From: Blattamonas nauphoetae
Lineage: Eukaryota > Preaxostyla > Oxymonadida
Length of the DNA stretch: 64,000 nt
Direction of reading: 5' to 3'
Assembly: GCA_033064195.1 (NCBI GenBank)
Contig: JARBJD010000196.1
Location: 62,001 to 126,000, forward strand
The position numbers and the translations under genes were made by a program. Under the pieces are notes generated by a model. That model did no database searches and was not told the DNA's origin. It saw only the letters and a list, made by a program, of their open reading frames with translations. Position 1 is the stretch's first letter; every line of letters begins with the position of its first letter. Below are positions 42,101-53,803 of the stretch, piece by piece.

Positions 42101-42508
42101 ATTGGTGTTTCGTCTGACGAGGAGGGAAAAGCTATTCAGATGATGAAATCTGAAAAAGAGAGAAAACCGATAAGAATTGTGGAGAATGTGTCAATTCGGA
42201 TGTTTCAAAGGGTCAGAGGAGGTTCTGAGATGCGCTTTTTTCTGATGATGTCGATACCGATTACTGCTTCAACAAACCATTCCATCAATCTCTGCAGATA
42301 GTTAAACAATGTGGAAAAGAACAGACAGTCCAAGATACATGTTGAGTACCGGCTTTAAAACGCTGGAGATGCGTTTGGAATGATTCTGTCGGAATCAACT
42401 GAGGAAATGCAGTATTCATCATGCTATCATGTTCACACTCCGTGGATATAGAAGCAATTGATAGATGGGAAAGAGAAGCCTGTTCACTCATTGATATGAT
42501 TGATTTGA
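39114..42508 (-). pseudogene. J: multi-exon ARM-like gene with in-frame stop codons
   Basis: Probable start MSEQASLSHLSIAS at 42508. Successive minus-strand segments read as one alpha-solenoid protein: GHLSSDIFTLCHFFL (~42060), a segment open to ~41611, an intron of about 59 bp (41552-41610, GTGGTT to TTCAG), then 41551 to 39426, a 59-bp intron (39367-39425, GTAAAT to CTCAG) and a last exon ending VDFSRVF at 39114. The second intron joins NNQIFRQ to HYVPAAVSAALK cleanly. Within the long third segment the same frame is interrupted by a TAG near 41420 and a TGA at 40550-40552. The rest is open over about 650 codons. Either the copy is recently inactivated, or there are sequencing errors. The 5' introns (42100-42400) are only roughly placed. 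Confidence 0.6.
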
Positions 42509-42850
42509 AGAAGAATTCAGAACTGAATTGAAAAGTCTGCGAGTCAATGAGAGAACAGATCACAAAACAACAAAAAGTGCAAAAAATGATGACTTAATAG
42601 TATAAAATAAACACCAAACGACTTTTTTCTGATAAAGTTCCGATGAACGAGGTTTCACGAAAGAATTCAATTGGGGGGATTATTGGAGCTTGAATGAGAC
42701 TATCCGATTGTATAAGTGTGTGACCGTTATGAGTTGATCCTTGAACTTTGACATGTTTGGGGATTGTAATTAGGTATTTAATCTTTTGATTCCTCATCCT
42801 CCCATGTCTTCCTTTCCTATCATCTTATTTTCATCTCCATTCTCTCCAGC
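42509..42850. other. Intergenic, AT-rich
   Basis: About 340 bp between the start of J and the ubiquitin-protease remnant. No gene or repeat was recognised. Confidence 0.4.
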
Positions 42851-43079
42851 ATGACTCGATCGTCGGTTCACAAACATCCAATGCTATCTGAACATCGTTG
42901 TCCAGTCGCTCTTCCACATCCCTCTCTTCCGAAATGTGTGGACATCTCTTCCATTTTTCGTTCATCCTCTTCATCTCATCCATCTCTCTCGTTTTCTTTT
43001 TTCTTCTCATTCATCTCCTCATCTCTCCCTTCGCCCTCCTCTGTCTTCAGCTTCTCACATCTCTCCCACTCTCCCCATC

Positions 43080-43641
43080 ACCCTCCGCAAGGGATCCACT
43101 TCATGTCGGTCTCCACAGACTCTTCCAAGTGATGCTCGACTCACAGACTCCAGTCAACACGAGTGTCTTCACCCAAACCATCCACTTTCCCCAGTTTGAT
43201 GTTCGCCAGATGAACGACACTCAAGACTTCTTCAACCGACTCGTCAATGGACTCAATTCTGAGCTGAAGGTCTGCCGTTCTTCACTCGTTGAGCTTTGTC
43301 TCTGTTTCTGTCTCAACCAGAACACTCACCTTCGCGGACTGGCCTCGTCTCTCCTCAGCGGACGACTCGTCCGCAAGACAACACTTGAACAAAGGGGTCG
43401 GATGAGTGTGTCTGTCCACCCTGAACACTTCTGGTCCCTCCGAGTGCCGGTCGAACCGGGACGTGGAATGAAAGACGTGTTGCCCAAACTCATCCTTCCG
43501 GATCCACGCGGAAACGTATGGCATTTGCTTCCTGTTCTTTTCATGGATCTAGTCCGTTGGAGAGCTGGTGAGGGAGGACTGATGAAGACAAACAAACGAT
43601 TCACTTTCCTGACATCTCTCGACTTGTCTCGTTTGATGTAG
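43080..43641 (+). pseudogene. Ubiquitin-specific protease (USP) remnant
   Basis: The frame shows the middle USP signature (FTQTIHFPQFDVRQMND then TQDFFNRLVNGLNSELK, like the QQDAQEFLxxLLDxLE block). Near the end is the segment before the His box (LLPVLFMDLVRWRAGEGG then MKTNKRFTFLTSLDLSRL, like LPPVLxLHLKRF...RFxFPxxLDL). The Cys box (GLxNxGxTCYxNSxLQ) is missing: the frame goes from HVGL straight to HRLFQVML, as if it were deleted. The catalytic His and Asp region is also absent because the frame stops at 43641. The protein cannot be a working protease. Upstream (42851-43080) is low-complexity Ser/Phe sequence. Confidence 0.65.
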
Positions 43642-43734
43642 CTACTCATCTTGATTCTCTCCAATCTTCGTCAAACAACAGGAAAACAGGAGATTCTGAG
43701 GAGCGACAGATGAGTGTATTTGTACAAAGACCAA

Positions 43735-44309
43735 CCTGACGAATGATCCAGGAGGATCCAACCAAATCATTTTTCATCGAGTTGATGCTTCCTACTCAAG
43801 CACAATCAACCATGTCAACCCCGGGTGGAACTAATCACACCTCTGACGGACTTGTCTGTCATTATTGATGAATTTGAATCGTCCCATGGGCCCATATCTT
43901 GTGTTTCATTCTCATTTCTTTTTCACGTCCTTTCAGTGATTTTCTGTCTCTTTTCAATCGTCACCTATCATCTTGAATATATTGTCTTTCAGATGGAGGA
44001 ATTCAGGAGATGTGAAAGTGAGTTCAAGAATGGCGATGAAACTGTCCAACACAAAATCGCCCTTTCTGTGTTCACCATTCTCACATCAGGTCTGTCACAT
44101 GATTTCCTCATGTTACTTGGATTGCTTTTGAACTCATTCTTTTGATTTGGATTGATGATTTCTTCGTTCTTGTGATCTCTCAGAACCATCAAAAATGAAA
44201 GAACGAAGTTCGATTGGGATTCGGAGTGGATTGTTGGAGAGTTTTTCGGAACGCCTCTCTTCGGACTGTTCATCCCCTCTTTCTGTGTGTCTCTCTTCTT
44301 CTCTCCATA
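43735..44309 (+). pseudogene. E, piece 1: 5' region of the second SPRY gene copy
   Basis: This stretch is homologous to 30920 down to 30330 upstream of D. It shares CCAGGAGGATCCAACCAA, the peptide MEEFRRCESEFKNGDETV (near 43993), the intron-like GTCTGTCACATG, and the GLLE(R/S)FSERLSSD-coding part. It stops at CTCTCCATATG, where a transposon pair begins; in D the same sequence continues as CATATGATGATATTTC, which reappears at 47303. E is therefore one gene copy opened by insertions. Confidence 0.6.
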
Positions 44310-46437
44310 TGGGTGATTCTAAATGAATTGTTACCCGCGTATTTTCTTCTGCCACACAAGCAGAAACTCTATGTAATTTTCAGAGCGCTCATATTCTCCT
44401 TCCTTCGACATGATTAAGGTGTTTTCAGTTTTTCTGAGTCTTCATCCCATCTTTTTCTTCTGATTTCTTCTTTCAGCTATCCTTCTTCGCTCAAACTTGC
44501 ACATTCCCCCAAAATTGTACAAGTACCTCGTTCTTACACATCATTTGAAGCTGATACCCATCGTTTGAACAGTATATATATTCTCATCTTCACTTTCCAG
44601 GTCATTCTTTCCAACAACTCAGATCCAACTACAACACTTGACATCTCAATGTTTTAGTGTGATTTCGAGTTTTTTCAACTCTTTTCCAACAGGTATCTCA
44701 TTCAGATCTGGTGATCCCGTTCTTCTCTTCTCACAGTGAACTCGCTTTTTCTGATCTGCCTCCCTCCTCGGTAGCAAACCATTAAACGTGTCGTTCCTTC
44801 ACATCCATGTCACAAATACGCCATTCCGACACACACAAGAAATTTCATAGAGAGTCTCAATGTTTGAAGCGAGATGGACAAGAGAGGCTTTTCAAGGCTT
44901 TTTGGATGATAGATGTTTTCAATTCGCATTTCTCTCACAAATCCGATTTTTTATGTCGTTTACCACCACCTCTTTGATTTCTGAAACGTTATGAAGAAAT
45001 AAATGTGAAAAAATGACCTGATCATAAAAGAGCTCAATCGAATGCGATCAAAGCAAAATCTACTAAATTTTGCACTTTTCAGTCCTGAAAGCAGCTGAAT
45101 GCAAATTGTGTAGTTTTTGATTTTTTGAGACGTACCATAGTGACAAGTACAGTGCGGAAGATTAAACTGCAACGCCCACATGAGAAAGCTAGGGAGACCA
45201 TACTGTGTTTATTTTCTTCCTTGGAGAGTTGGTAAGTGCTCCTTTAGACGCTCGCTGTCAAAACAGCCTGGTTGGTCTGTGAGGACCCAAAATGACCACT
45301 TGGGGTGAGATCGGATCTCAGTCGGATAAACTCGTTTTTATTGCTCAATTCGACTTACGCAAACAATTTCGGTAAGAATACAGATAAAAGTAAAATAAAT
45401 GTCGAAATGGAGAGATAAACTGAGAAAAGGGGGAAAAGTTAAAAGTGAGAATCCACAATGGCATTATCCTTTTGAATGGATTAAAAAGAAGAAACGGACA
45501 AATGTAAATTGGTATCTTTCTCACATATCTCGCTATTTTGTCCCTTCTTTCGAGTTTAAGAGTGTGAAACAGTCGCTGTATTTTTGAAGTTGCCTTTTCT
45601 GCTTTCAAAACGGAGTTTGACAATTGAATGACAGAATAATCTCAGACAAGGTATGCTTGAGTCAGGATTCGGAGCTGAAAGGTCAATTGACTCGAACATC
45701 GAAAGATCCTGTTTTTTCCTGTTCGCACAGAAAACTCTTCTGTGACGTCCGGGGTGATCCTCAAAATTATCTGATTCGACTGTGAGACATATTTCCGACA
45801 GAAATAGTTTCGAGATGTGTCAAAGCAGGAACAATTTCAGCTATAGTTGAGAGAGAGAAAGAAAGCAGGGCAAGAGAAAGGTGAGAGGAAAACATTCAGT
45901 ACAAAAGTGGTGAGAAAAAGTGAGGACATACCATGAAAACGTGGAGTTTTGTTTGGTTCCATCGAAAAGCAACTTGATGGGAACTGTCGGCATGAGTCGT
46001 GTTCACTTCAGCTTGACTGCTATTCTTGTCTGGTGAGAGAGAAATTCTGTGAATAGCAGGATTGTTGTCAGATGTTCAAAATAAAGATGAACACAAAAAC
46101 AATAAACACCTTGAATTGGCTGAACAGTAACAATTGTCGAATCTGGCTGAATAGCTTGTCTGATTGTGGAAGAAATTTGAAAAACAGTTTGAAAGAGTGT
46201 ATTAAGTCAAACTGTGAAAGGAAGAGCGACTGGACGCGATTGGAGGAGAATGATTGGAAGATCAAACCATGTTGTTTCTTTTTCTCGTCACGTCAACAAG
46301 ATTGTTTCTCAGCGTTTATTTTCTGAAACGATCATATGGATAAAAATCGTGAAATGGAGGCAAAATGGAAAAAGGACGCTTCTGTCAGCGTTGCAGTTTT
46401 GCCTTCCCCACTGTAACATTTCATTTAGAATCACCCA
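44310..46437. mobile_element. Tc1/mariner-type element 1 (TA target)
   Basis: The terminal repeats TGGGTGATTCTAAATGAA at 44310 and, on the other strand, at 46437 match well (about 24 bp, few differences). TA lies at 44308-44309 and 46438-46439. No intact transposase was found; open frames are short and AT-rich. Inside, 45125-45171 matches, in part, the inner right end of this element and the left part of element 2 (CTATGGT-n-CGTC-n-CAAAAAATCA), so at least one further related insertion is nested here. It is inserted in gene E. Confidence 0.75.
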
Positions 46438-46439
46438 TA

Positions 46440-47302
46440 TGGGCGATTCTCTTTGAAAGGTCGCAAAACACTATGGTGCGTCCCAAAAAATCATTTTTTG
46501 CACAATTACCGTTCATCTGTTTAGTCGACAGAAAAAGAGTGAATTACTGGATTTCAAGTAGGATCGCGTTCGATAAAGCCATTTTTTGATCCGGACACTT
46601 TTGCACACTTTTTATCACAGAACAAGTTGAAAAATGGAGAAATGATGTAAAACAACGTAAAAACCCTATTCTGTGTGAGAGAACCAAGACAAATACATCT
46701 ATTGAAGAAAAAGACGTGAAAAGTGCGGATCGGAAGATTCGACAAGATTGATGAATTTAGACTTAAGAATTGGAGAGACATATCCAATTAAGGTGGTTTG
46801 AGATATAAAGTGAAGGGAAATTGAGATTGATCTGAATTAGAGGACAAGGAGGACGATCAACAAGTCCGTGTCAGTTTGTGATCTATAAGATGAGAAATTC
46901 ATGACAAAAGATACATGATCGAGTGAAAACAGGAGAAAGCATCAGATAGGTGAACAGGCCAGATTGTTTTCTGCCTGTTAGACACGATCCGTCTCACCTG
47001 AAAAAAGTGCTGAGTGTCTGTCAATGTGAACGAAATAAATGACACAAACCAAAAGAATCGCATGCAATACACGGTATAAGGTCGGTTCAATCATCGATCT
47101 GACCGATTAAAGTTGTTTGATGGAGAATGAGTCACCTGATCTTTGAATTTGTAGAAAAGTGAGTGAAAATGAAAAAAAGAGATAATATAAACCTTCAAGA
47201 TGGAGATTTTGATTGTTCCTGGGAGATGAATAGCTTTCTCAACGATCTTTCAAATGTTGACGGAGTTGTAACGCACGCGTCCTTTCATTCAGAATCGCCC
47301 AT
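46440..47302. mobile_element. Tc1/mariner-type element 2 (TA target), back to back with element 1
   Basis: An 863-bp non-autonomous element with ends TGGGCGATTCT at 46440 and, on the other strand, at 47302. It shares its left TA (46438-46439) with element 1 and has TA on the right (47303-47304). Each junction reads CATATG. The ends differ from element 1 at the same few positions on both sides, so this is a distinct subfamily rather than a split of one element. Confidence 0.75.
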
Positions 47303-48522
47303 ATGATGATATTTCTGATTCTCTTTGGGATTGATTTTGTGATGGATTGTGTGTTCAGGGAATTCTGTCAAGTGTGATTGGAGTGATGGTGACATCGGTG
47401 TCGGAAGGACGCCCTCGACTTCGGAGTGACTTGATTCCTTCTCTGCTTGCGCTCTCCTCCGTTTGTTTCTCTTTTTCTTCATTTCTTCTCTTTCTCCTTC
47501 TTTCTGCTGTTCTCGTTGTTGGTATTGTTTGGTTGATTAGCATTCAGACAGTTCGTTGTCGACGCCAGTCACTCACTCACTTGGGTCTGATCTCTTCTCT
47601 CTTCTTCATCATTCTTTCCTCTCTTCTCTCATTTTCTCTTCTCTCATCATCTGTTTTGATCTCGTTTTTATTGATTTGATTTGTGTTTGGAGTCTTCTGT
47701 GTGGAGGGAGTCTTTCGTGTGTGGAAGTGGAGGGAGTGTTGAGTTCGGGAATTGTTGAGAGATTTAGCACGCAAATTGAAAAAGAAAGTGGGTTTGTGGA
47801 TCCTCTTCCGACACTTGTTCTTTTGGACCGATTGTGCTCTGGATTGAGCGAAGTGATTGACAACCAACAACATTTGAAATCAACTGACCTGACACCCGAA
47901 GTGAATGTCGATCCATTCTCGCTGACTCGCCGGTGTGGATTCGCCCTTGCTCGGATTGAGAAGGCAGTTCTAACTCTTGGCCACACACTGAGCAGTGAAG
48001 GACGAAACAACAGGAACGAAAAGACGCAACAATTGCAGAAAGAAGTTGGAGGGATGATCATTCGACACTTCTCTTCATCGATCTCGTCCCCAACGACGAA
48101 AGAGATTGGAGCGCTTGGGATTGACTTGGCAGCTGTTCGAATGGAGATGGAAGCAGAAAGAGAAAAGGAGAAAGAAACAGCAAGGAAAGCAGAAGAGGAG
48201 CGACAGAGAGAGTTCTCGAGGAAGATGAGAGAAATGGAATCAGAAAGGGAGAAGGAGAAAAGAGCGATGGAAGAGATGAAGAGGATGAACGAAAAATGGA
48301 TTGAAGAGGGACGACTGAGGGAGGAAGAGAAGAAGAGAGAAGAGGAAATGAAGAGAGAAGAGGAAAGGAAGAGAAAGGAAGAAGAAGAGCGACGAAGGAA
48401 TGTGAAGGAAGGAGCAACAGTGATCGAAGTGTTCCCACAAGACAAGTTCACTCTCGTTGGAAATGTCTTCACAAAAACAGGAGGAAACTCCAATCATCAT
48501 CTTCTCTCGCATTCATTCGGAG
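47303..48522 (+). pseudogene. E, piece 2: central part of the second SPRY gene copy (coiled coil)
   Basis: It picks up the D-like sequence at ATGATGATATTTCTGATT. Conserved parts are SVSEGRPRLRSDLIPSLL (near 47400), hydrophobic segments to ~47690, then VEVEGVLSSGIVERF (47720) and the same helical region and Glu/Arg coiled coil as D. It ends NSNHHLLSHSFGA at 48522, in the middle of the SPRY-like domain, where the downstream composite insertion begins. The frame from about 47556 to 48522 is open. Confidence 0.75.
48501..48522 (+). repeat. 22-bp direct repeat, left copy
   Basis: CTTCTCTCGCATTCATTC and the next four bases are identical to 55631-55652. It is part of the SPRY-like coding sequence and is present once in intact gene D. 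It flanks the 7.1 kb insertion in E like a target-site duplication or an attachment core. Confidence 0.85.
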
Positions 48523-49189
48523 CTGGGGTCCATTTTTCGAGACTCGACTCCTCCATTTTTTTCGTTCAATCAATCTATTTCACTCTATCTAAGACTTTTT
48601 TTGGGGGAAAAAGTCTGAAAATGCGTATCCACCAGACATCCTAGATCGAACCCACAATCCAACTCAAAAATCACACAATCATGAAAGACACTCTCTTTTT
48701 CTTTTTCATCCTCTTATCCATGACTGTTCCTGTGTGTTGTTCTCATCAGTTGATTCCTTTCACAGATTATCACCTCAATCCGCTGTCAATCAGGACACTC
48801 TCCCTCAATCGTCCAGAACCCGACAATATCGTCCATTTTGGCTCACGGAATGAACTGAAAGAATTGAGACAATGAACTTTCACTCATATAAGAGCGAACA
48901 CATTTGAATGTCGAGGTATGCCCGACCTGTGAATCGTCTTCTGATCATTTCGTTTATTCAATGACCGAGTCATATATTGGCTCCCAATATCTTCAAAATT
49001 TCATATTTTCCTTCTTCGTCATTGTTTCTATTCTCTTAATTGACTTCCATTCATCATTAAGGTCATAATCACCCTTCCACGTCAAAAATCATCGTTCATT
49101 TTCTCAACTGAACACTCCAAGCAGATCTCACTGATCATCTGTAGTCGCGCAAGCTCCTTCACTCCAATATCCGTGATTGTACTCCTATT

Positions 49190-51825
49190 GTGCCAGTAAC
49201 ATCTTACCAGTGTGACTCGATCTTTCGTCACCCTCCCTTTGCTTTTATCAGAGTAACTTTATCATTGGCCGAGGTTCTCATGATCTGAACAGGATTAATC
49301 TTATTGATTTCGGTCTTGCGAAAAGAACACACACAGGAAACGGCGAAGAATACCCCAAACGCAGTCATGTCGGTTTCAGATGAACAGTAAGAAATGCCTC
49401 GCTCCGAGCGCATCACTTTAAGGATCTCGTTCGAGTTGACGATCTTTGATCGGTGTTGTATTGCTTATATGAGTTCTTAATTGGTAAGCTTCCATGAAAC
49501 GATCTGAAGTCACGCCATACAACAGGAAACCCACCCATCGACTTCTTCGCTTGGGAACGAGATGCTCAGAAGGAAAAGGAGCTGAATCAGGAACAAACAA
49601 ACAATCTGACAAAAAAACAACGAGATGAACAACGCACTCGAAGTAAACAGAACAAAGAACAACAGGAAATCAAGTCTGCGAAAAAACCGTCCGACGAGCA
49701 CAAAACATCGCGTTCTTCACGATTCACGCAACCGGAAATCAAACCATTTGACAAAGAGCGACATGAAAAGAAGAAAGCTCAGTAGAATCAGCAAGTACCA
49801 CCGCAGACCGTAGAAACAGTATCACCCGTCCAATCTCACGTTCCCCTTCAGTTCGCATCCACAAACATTCCAATTCCTCGCCCTTGCAGTTCAGAATGGA
49901 TTATCCGACACAAACAGCCCCTCAACAAATTCCTTCCCAGCTCCACAACAATTGCTCACCTCTTCTGTTCAACATGTCGAAAGGAAGCCCCACAGAGCAG
50001 CTGTCTCCCCTTCTCCAACACAACTTCACCGCAAACTCCGGCACACCCACCCCAACCCCCACCTTCTCCCCACTCGCCACAAACCCCTTCATGAACCTCG
50101 TCCACTCCACACGCACCAACACCCACCACCCAGACACCGACAAATATCTTTCTTTGAACAATCTCAACGAGACGACCGAATCTCTCTCGCAGTGATCAAC
50201 TTTTACGTCGTTCTCGTTGGTTTCAGGCAATCCATCCACACCACAACCGACACTCGCTCTCTTTCCCACAAATTGTTCGATCACAACACTGACCATGAGC
50301 AGAGCAGATTCGGAAATCACGCTTTCGTCTTTCTTAACCGACACTGGGAGTCTGCATTCGATGGGTTTGATCGCGCAGACGGAGGGGATCATGGAAGGAG
50401 GGCAGAAGCTCTCCCCACGCAACGAGTCGCACAACACGCTGAGCAGAAGCACAACACACGTGGAGAGGAAAGAGAAAGGATTTGAATCAACAAACAGACT
50501 CCACTCGAAACACACAATGGACAGCAACACACTCCAAACACCGGAGCCTCTCTCACCGCCTCCCCCCTCCGCAAACAAGCGCATCGAAGCCTCGTCCAAC
50601 CTCGCGCACGCCTCGTTCACCTCCCAACAGCTCACCGCCAGCCAAGAAACCGGAGAGAAGATCCACAACGGATCGTCTGGCGACATTTCTTCGACATTCT
50701 CAGCCACACCAGCAAACTCCACGACAGACTCGCCACTCCACGGAAGCGACCATCAACGGAATACGTCAAACGAGCCGACGTCGTTCCGCACCCGTCGCGG
50801 ATCGGTTCGGCCTTTATGCAGCCAACTTACTCACAGCGCGCACTCTTCCTTCTCAACCCGAACAGACAGCTCGAGCAGTCGGAGTCCCTTCCGAACGTCC
50901 CGCGCACGTCGTCTGAGGATTCTGGCCTCTTCTCTTCGGACGATGGCATGGATGGACTGTTCAAAAGTCGTTCGGCTCCTCATTTCTCGTGTCAGCACAC
51001 CAACGTCAGTTTTGATTCGATCCTGCATTTCTTTTCATCTCATCGCTGTGTCTACCACAAATCAAAGCTGCACTCACTCCTCCACACTTTTCCCCACCAC
51101 ACCTCCAAAACCCATCACGGCTCCTCCGACGAGCTGTGGACGCCCGAAGTGCCCGAGAAGACCCAGCCGCCAGTCTCGCCCATCGGCTCCACGTCGAGCA
51201 CACCTCCCACCGACCACAGCGCGCACGTAGGCCGGATGCGAGCGATGTAGTCGGAGCCTGTTCTGTAGGTGTTGGAGGGGGGCGGACTGGACGTCACGAA
51301 AAAGATGTTCTGTCCGTCGGCGAGGAACGTGCCGACGTATTCGATGAAGAAAGCAAAGACATCCCAGACCATCGAGGACATCCCGCCCATCCCTCAGCAT
51401 GAATCACAGTACATCCAGCTGGACAACACACACTCCAAACGAGAGCGAGGCGCCCCACAACAGCCTCCACTCGACCAACCCCAGCTCGACGCAATCAGAC
51501 TCTCTGCCAACCCCAACCGGCAGTCCTTCCCGCAGATGGGACGCAGCCAGATGTCGTCAAGCCACGGACACAGCCACCACAGCCAACAACAGACCGACCT
51601 TCAAGGCCTCCTCCTTCACAGAGCGGGCAGTACGGAATGGTTGAAGGTGTCTCGCCTCATTCGGGGATGATGCCTGGGAAGTCTCTCCTCCAACAGCAGT
51701 CCCTGGCCAGAGGATCGGCAAATGCACCAAACATGATTCCTCGTCCACAAAAGCAGCAGAGCTCGACAGATCAGAAGAAAAAAAGACAGAAGACGGGATC
51801 CGATGTGGGGTCTCTCCTTCGGTAG
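49190..51825 (+). pseudogene. Casein-kinase-1-like protein kinase with long disordered tail, decayed
   Basis: Around 49250-49310 the + strand reads NFIIGRGSHD then INLIDFGLAKRTHTG, the CK1 block after the catalytic loop, including DFG. Further on come VDDL and LYEFLIGKLP, as in the CK1 alpha-F to alpha-G region. From 49530 a charged segment (KKQRDEQRTRSKQNKEQQ) leads into a very long Pro/Ser/Gln/His-rich tail ending at TAG near 51825. Third codon positions in 50217-51825 are strongly G/C, showing real past coding. The reading frame is interrupted by stops and shifts (for example an in-frame TAG at 49783 and a frame change near 50815), and the N-lobe and HRD are missing. This is a pseudogene, not an active kinase. 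Confidence 0.6.
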
Positions 51826-53352
51826 TTCATCATCAATTCCCTCGCCCCGTACTGTGGAAATGCGATGCTCTGCCTAGACAAATCACACAAGCTGCAAGTA
51901 TTTCCGTATCCTTCCATCTTCACCATCACCAAGTTCTGCGACGGATTGGTCGTCATCTTCGACAGCATCCATCTTATATTGTTGTGCGAGGGACATAAGA
52001 AGCGCAAGAGTCTGAAACGTGCGAAGCAGCCACAGAGATCGATGCGGGTGTGCTCGAGACGAACACGCACAGAGGATTGAAGGAACTGATTGCAGTGCGA
52101 AAGAACTGAAAGATGGCGCAAGTCGTGATCCGCATAATGGAGCTGCTGCAGCTGATTGCGAACACTTCAGACGCAGCTGGAGAAGCAAACACGCCGCTCT
52201 GAAGATGTGTGCCAGCTCCGTGCGAGTGTGTGCCTGTTGATGCAGAGTGTGTGGGCCAGCTTGGATAAGAACGTGCTGAACAAGTGACGCGTTCTGGGCG
52301 GGTCGATCAAGACACTTCGGATGCTAGTTGAGCTTGTGAGGGATTCAGAGAGGATCCTTCTCGTTCCGAACAACACGCCAGACGAAGAATCAGACGTCGC
52401 TCATGCTGACTGATATACACTACCGAACTGTCATTGCCCGCCCCACATTCGGCTCCCCTCTTTCTTCGTCATGTCGTTTCAACTCTGCATCTCGACACGC
52501 CTTAGGATGCCGTCAAGTGTCCATGTTGATTGCTGATTCATTAATATGGATGTTATTCAGCTGAAACATGAGTCAGCAAAGACGGGTATACTCCTCTTCA
52601 ACTGACAGCCAGATCAGGACACTCAAAAGGAGGTCGGACAGCATCCTCTCACTGCACGTGTCGGTTTGAGAGCTGTCCGAGAGAGGTGGCTGCAGGGATA
52701 GTGTAGCTATGTCGGAGAGAGGCTCTGAAGGAAATGACTGTCAAACAAGCATCTTTGACAACACATTTCAGACACTTCGTCGCAAATTCGTGTGAACTGC
52801 ACTATGGTATTACTCAATCACTGTATCCTTCATTGAGCGAGCTCGGATGCGTGAAACTACAATCTGAAGACTCTCACCTTCTCAGGAAACACTGGTGGTG
52901 ACTAATGAAGCTCTCACGCGGGCCAAGCTCATCACAGGTTGTAAAGACGATACGACGGACAACGGAGATTTAGTTGCGGCTACAGACGTTCTGCCTACGT
53001 CCCTCTGGAATATGGCATCCCCAAATGTCTGACAGTTCAATGTCAGCTTTATGTTGATGAGACAAAGACAGACACAGCTGGATGCGGATCGAGGTCCACG
53101 CCATGACGATCGGTGTGAAAAGCAAAGAACTAGAGGGGCGACATCTCTGGATTCACTGTGATAGTCGTTTATCTCCCATCCTCAATGACCATTACAGGCG
53201 CAGACACAGCCACGATCCCTCGAATTGACTTCAAGTTTCAGTTGCCTGGACAGTGTAGTTTTTCATTTTACTCACTTCTAATAACCACATTTCACTTTTG
53301 CCTGTCACCAGTTCCCTCTTCGTTGACACAAAACACGTTTGTGGATCATTTG
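51826..53352. other. Unidentified remnants inside the 5 kb block
   Basis: On the + strand around 52150-52415 a helical segment (LRASVCLLMQSVWASLD, then GSIKTLRMLVELVRDSER, then DEESDVAHAD) looks like the C-terminal end of a protein, with stops upstream. I cannot name it. 52420-53350 shows nothing recognisable. Confidence 0.3.
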
Positions 53353-53515
53353 TCAACAAAATGAGTGATCAACCCATATCAAAACAAGTTGACATCCAGC
53401 GACCAGAACCAATGAAAAACTAAACTTTTCCCCCAAGTTCCTGCTTGATGAATGTGGGACAATCAGGAATCTGTCAAAAAAAGGAGGAGTCGAGTCTCGA
53501 AAAAAAACACCCAGG

Positions 53516-53742
53516 TGAAAGAGTTCATTTCTGACTTGAACATTTTGGAGCTTGGCAACCTCTCGAAGAGCATTGAATGTTTTTCCACTTCCTCTGTTAC
53601 CAACGAGGACATTCACACTATTGCGATTGAAATTCAAGTCTGGATGTATTTGTGATTGCACTTCATGAGAAACATTTCTATTTGATGCTTCACTCAATTT
53701 CGCATTCACATATGCTGTTAGAGACATCGATGATTTCTTCAT
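53516..53742 (-). pseudogene. Part of fossil: packaging-type ATPase, N-terminal part
   Basis: It carries a P-loop VGNRGSGKT followed by a helix, as in FtsK/HerA or A32-type packaging ATPases of Polintons and related viruses. Only the first part is present; the 5 kb TIR block lies against it. It is divergent from the neighbouring 320-codon gene, sharing a ~60-bp AT-rich gap. Confidence 0.45.
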
Positions 53743-53803
53743 TTGTGATTTAACTCTAATTAAAATATACTTTTGGTTTTTTTATTTTGTATGAAAACAC
53801 ACA

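Larger units (their letters stand above)
48523..53515. mobile_element. TIR-bounded 5 kb block of unknown class
   Basis: The left end at 48523-48565 (CTGGGG, then TCGAGACTCGACTCCTCC and a T run) is repeated inverted at about 53475-53515 (CTGGGT, the same 18 bases, then a T run). The outermost ~10 bp agree only in CTGGG. The left side abuts host gene E directly and the right side abuts the Polinton-like fossil, so no target duplication belongs to this block alone. The interior holds a GC-rich casein-kinase-1-like pseudogene and a second unidentified remnant, no transposase. It may be a gene-capturing transposon, or a block whose inverted ends have another origin. Confidence 0.45.

Noticed and set aside
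49922-50722. 266-codon open frame on the minus strand
   Set aside because: It lies antisense to the GC-rich tail of the CK1-like pseudogene. The high GC at third positions fits the plus frame, and the minus peptide has no domain.
51115-51390. 91-codon minus-strand frame that reads as a plausible globular protein (YVGTFLADGQNIFF)
   Set aside because: The plus strand over the same region also has G/C-ending codons and joins the tail on both sides. Undecided, but the tail is the simpler reading.
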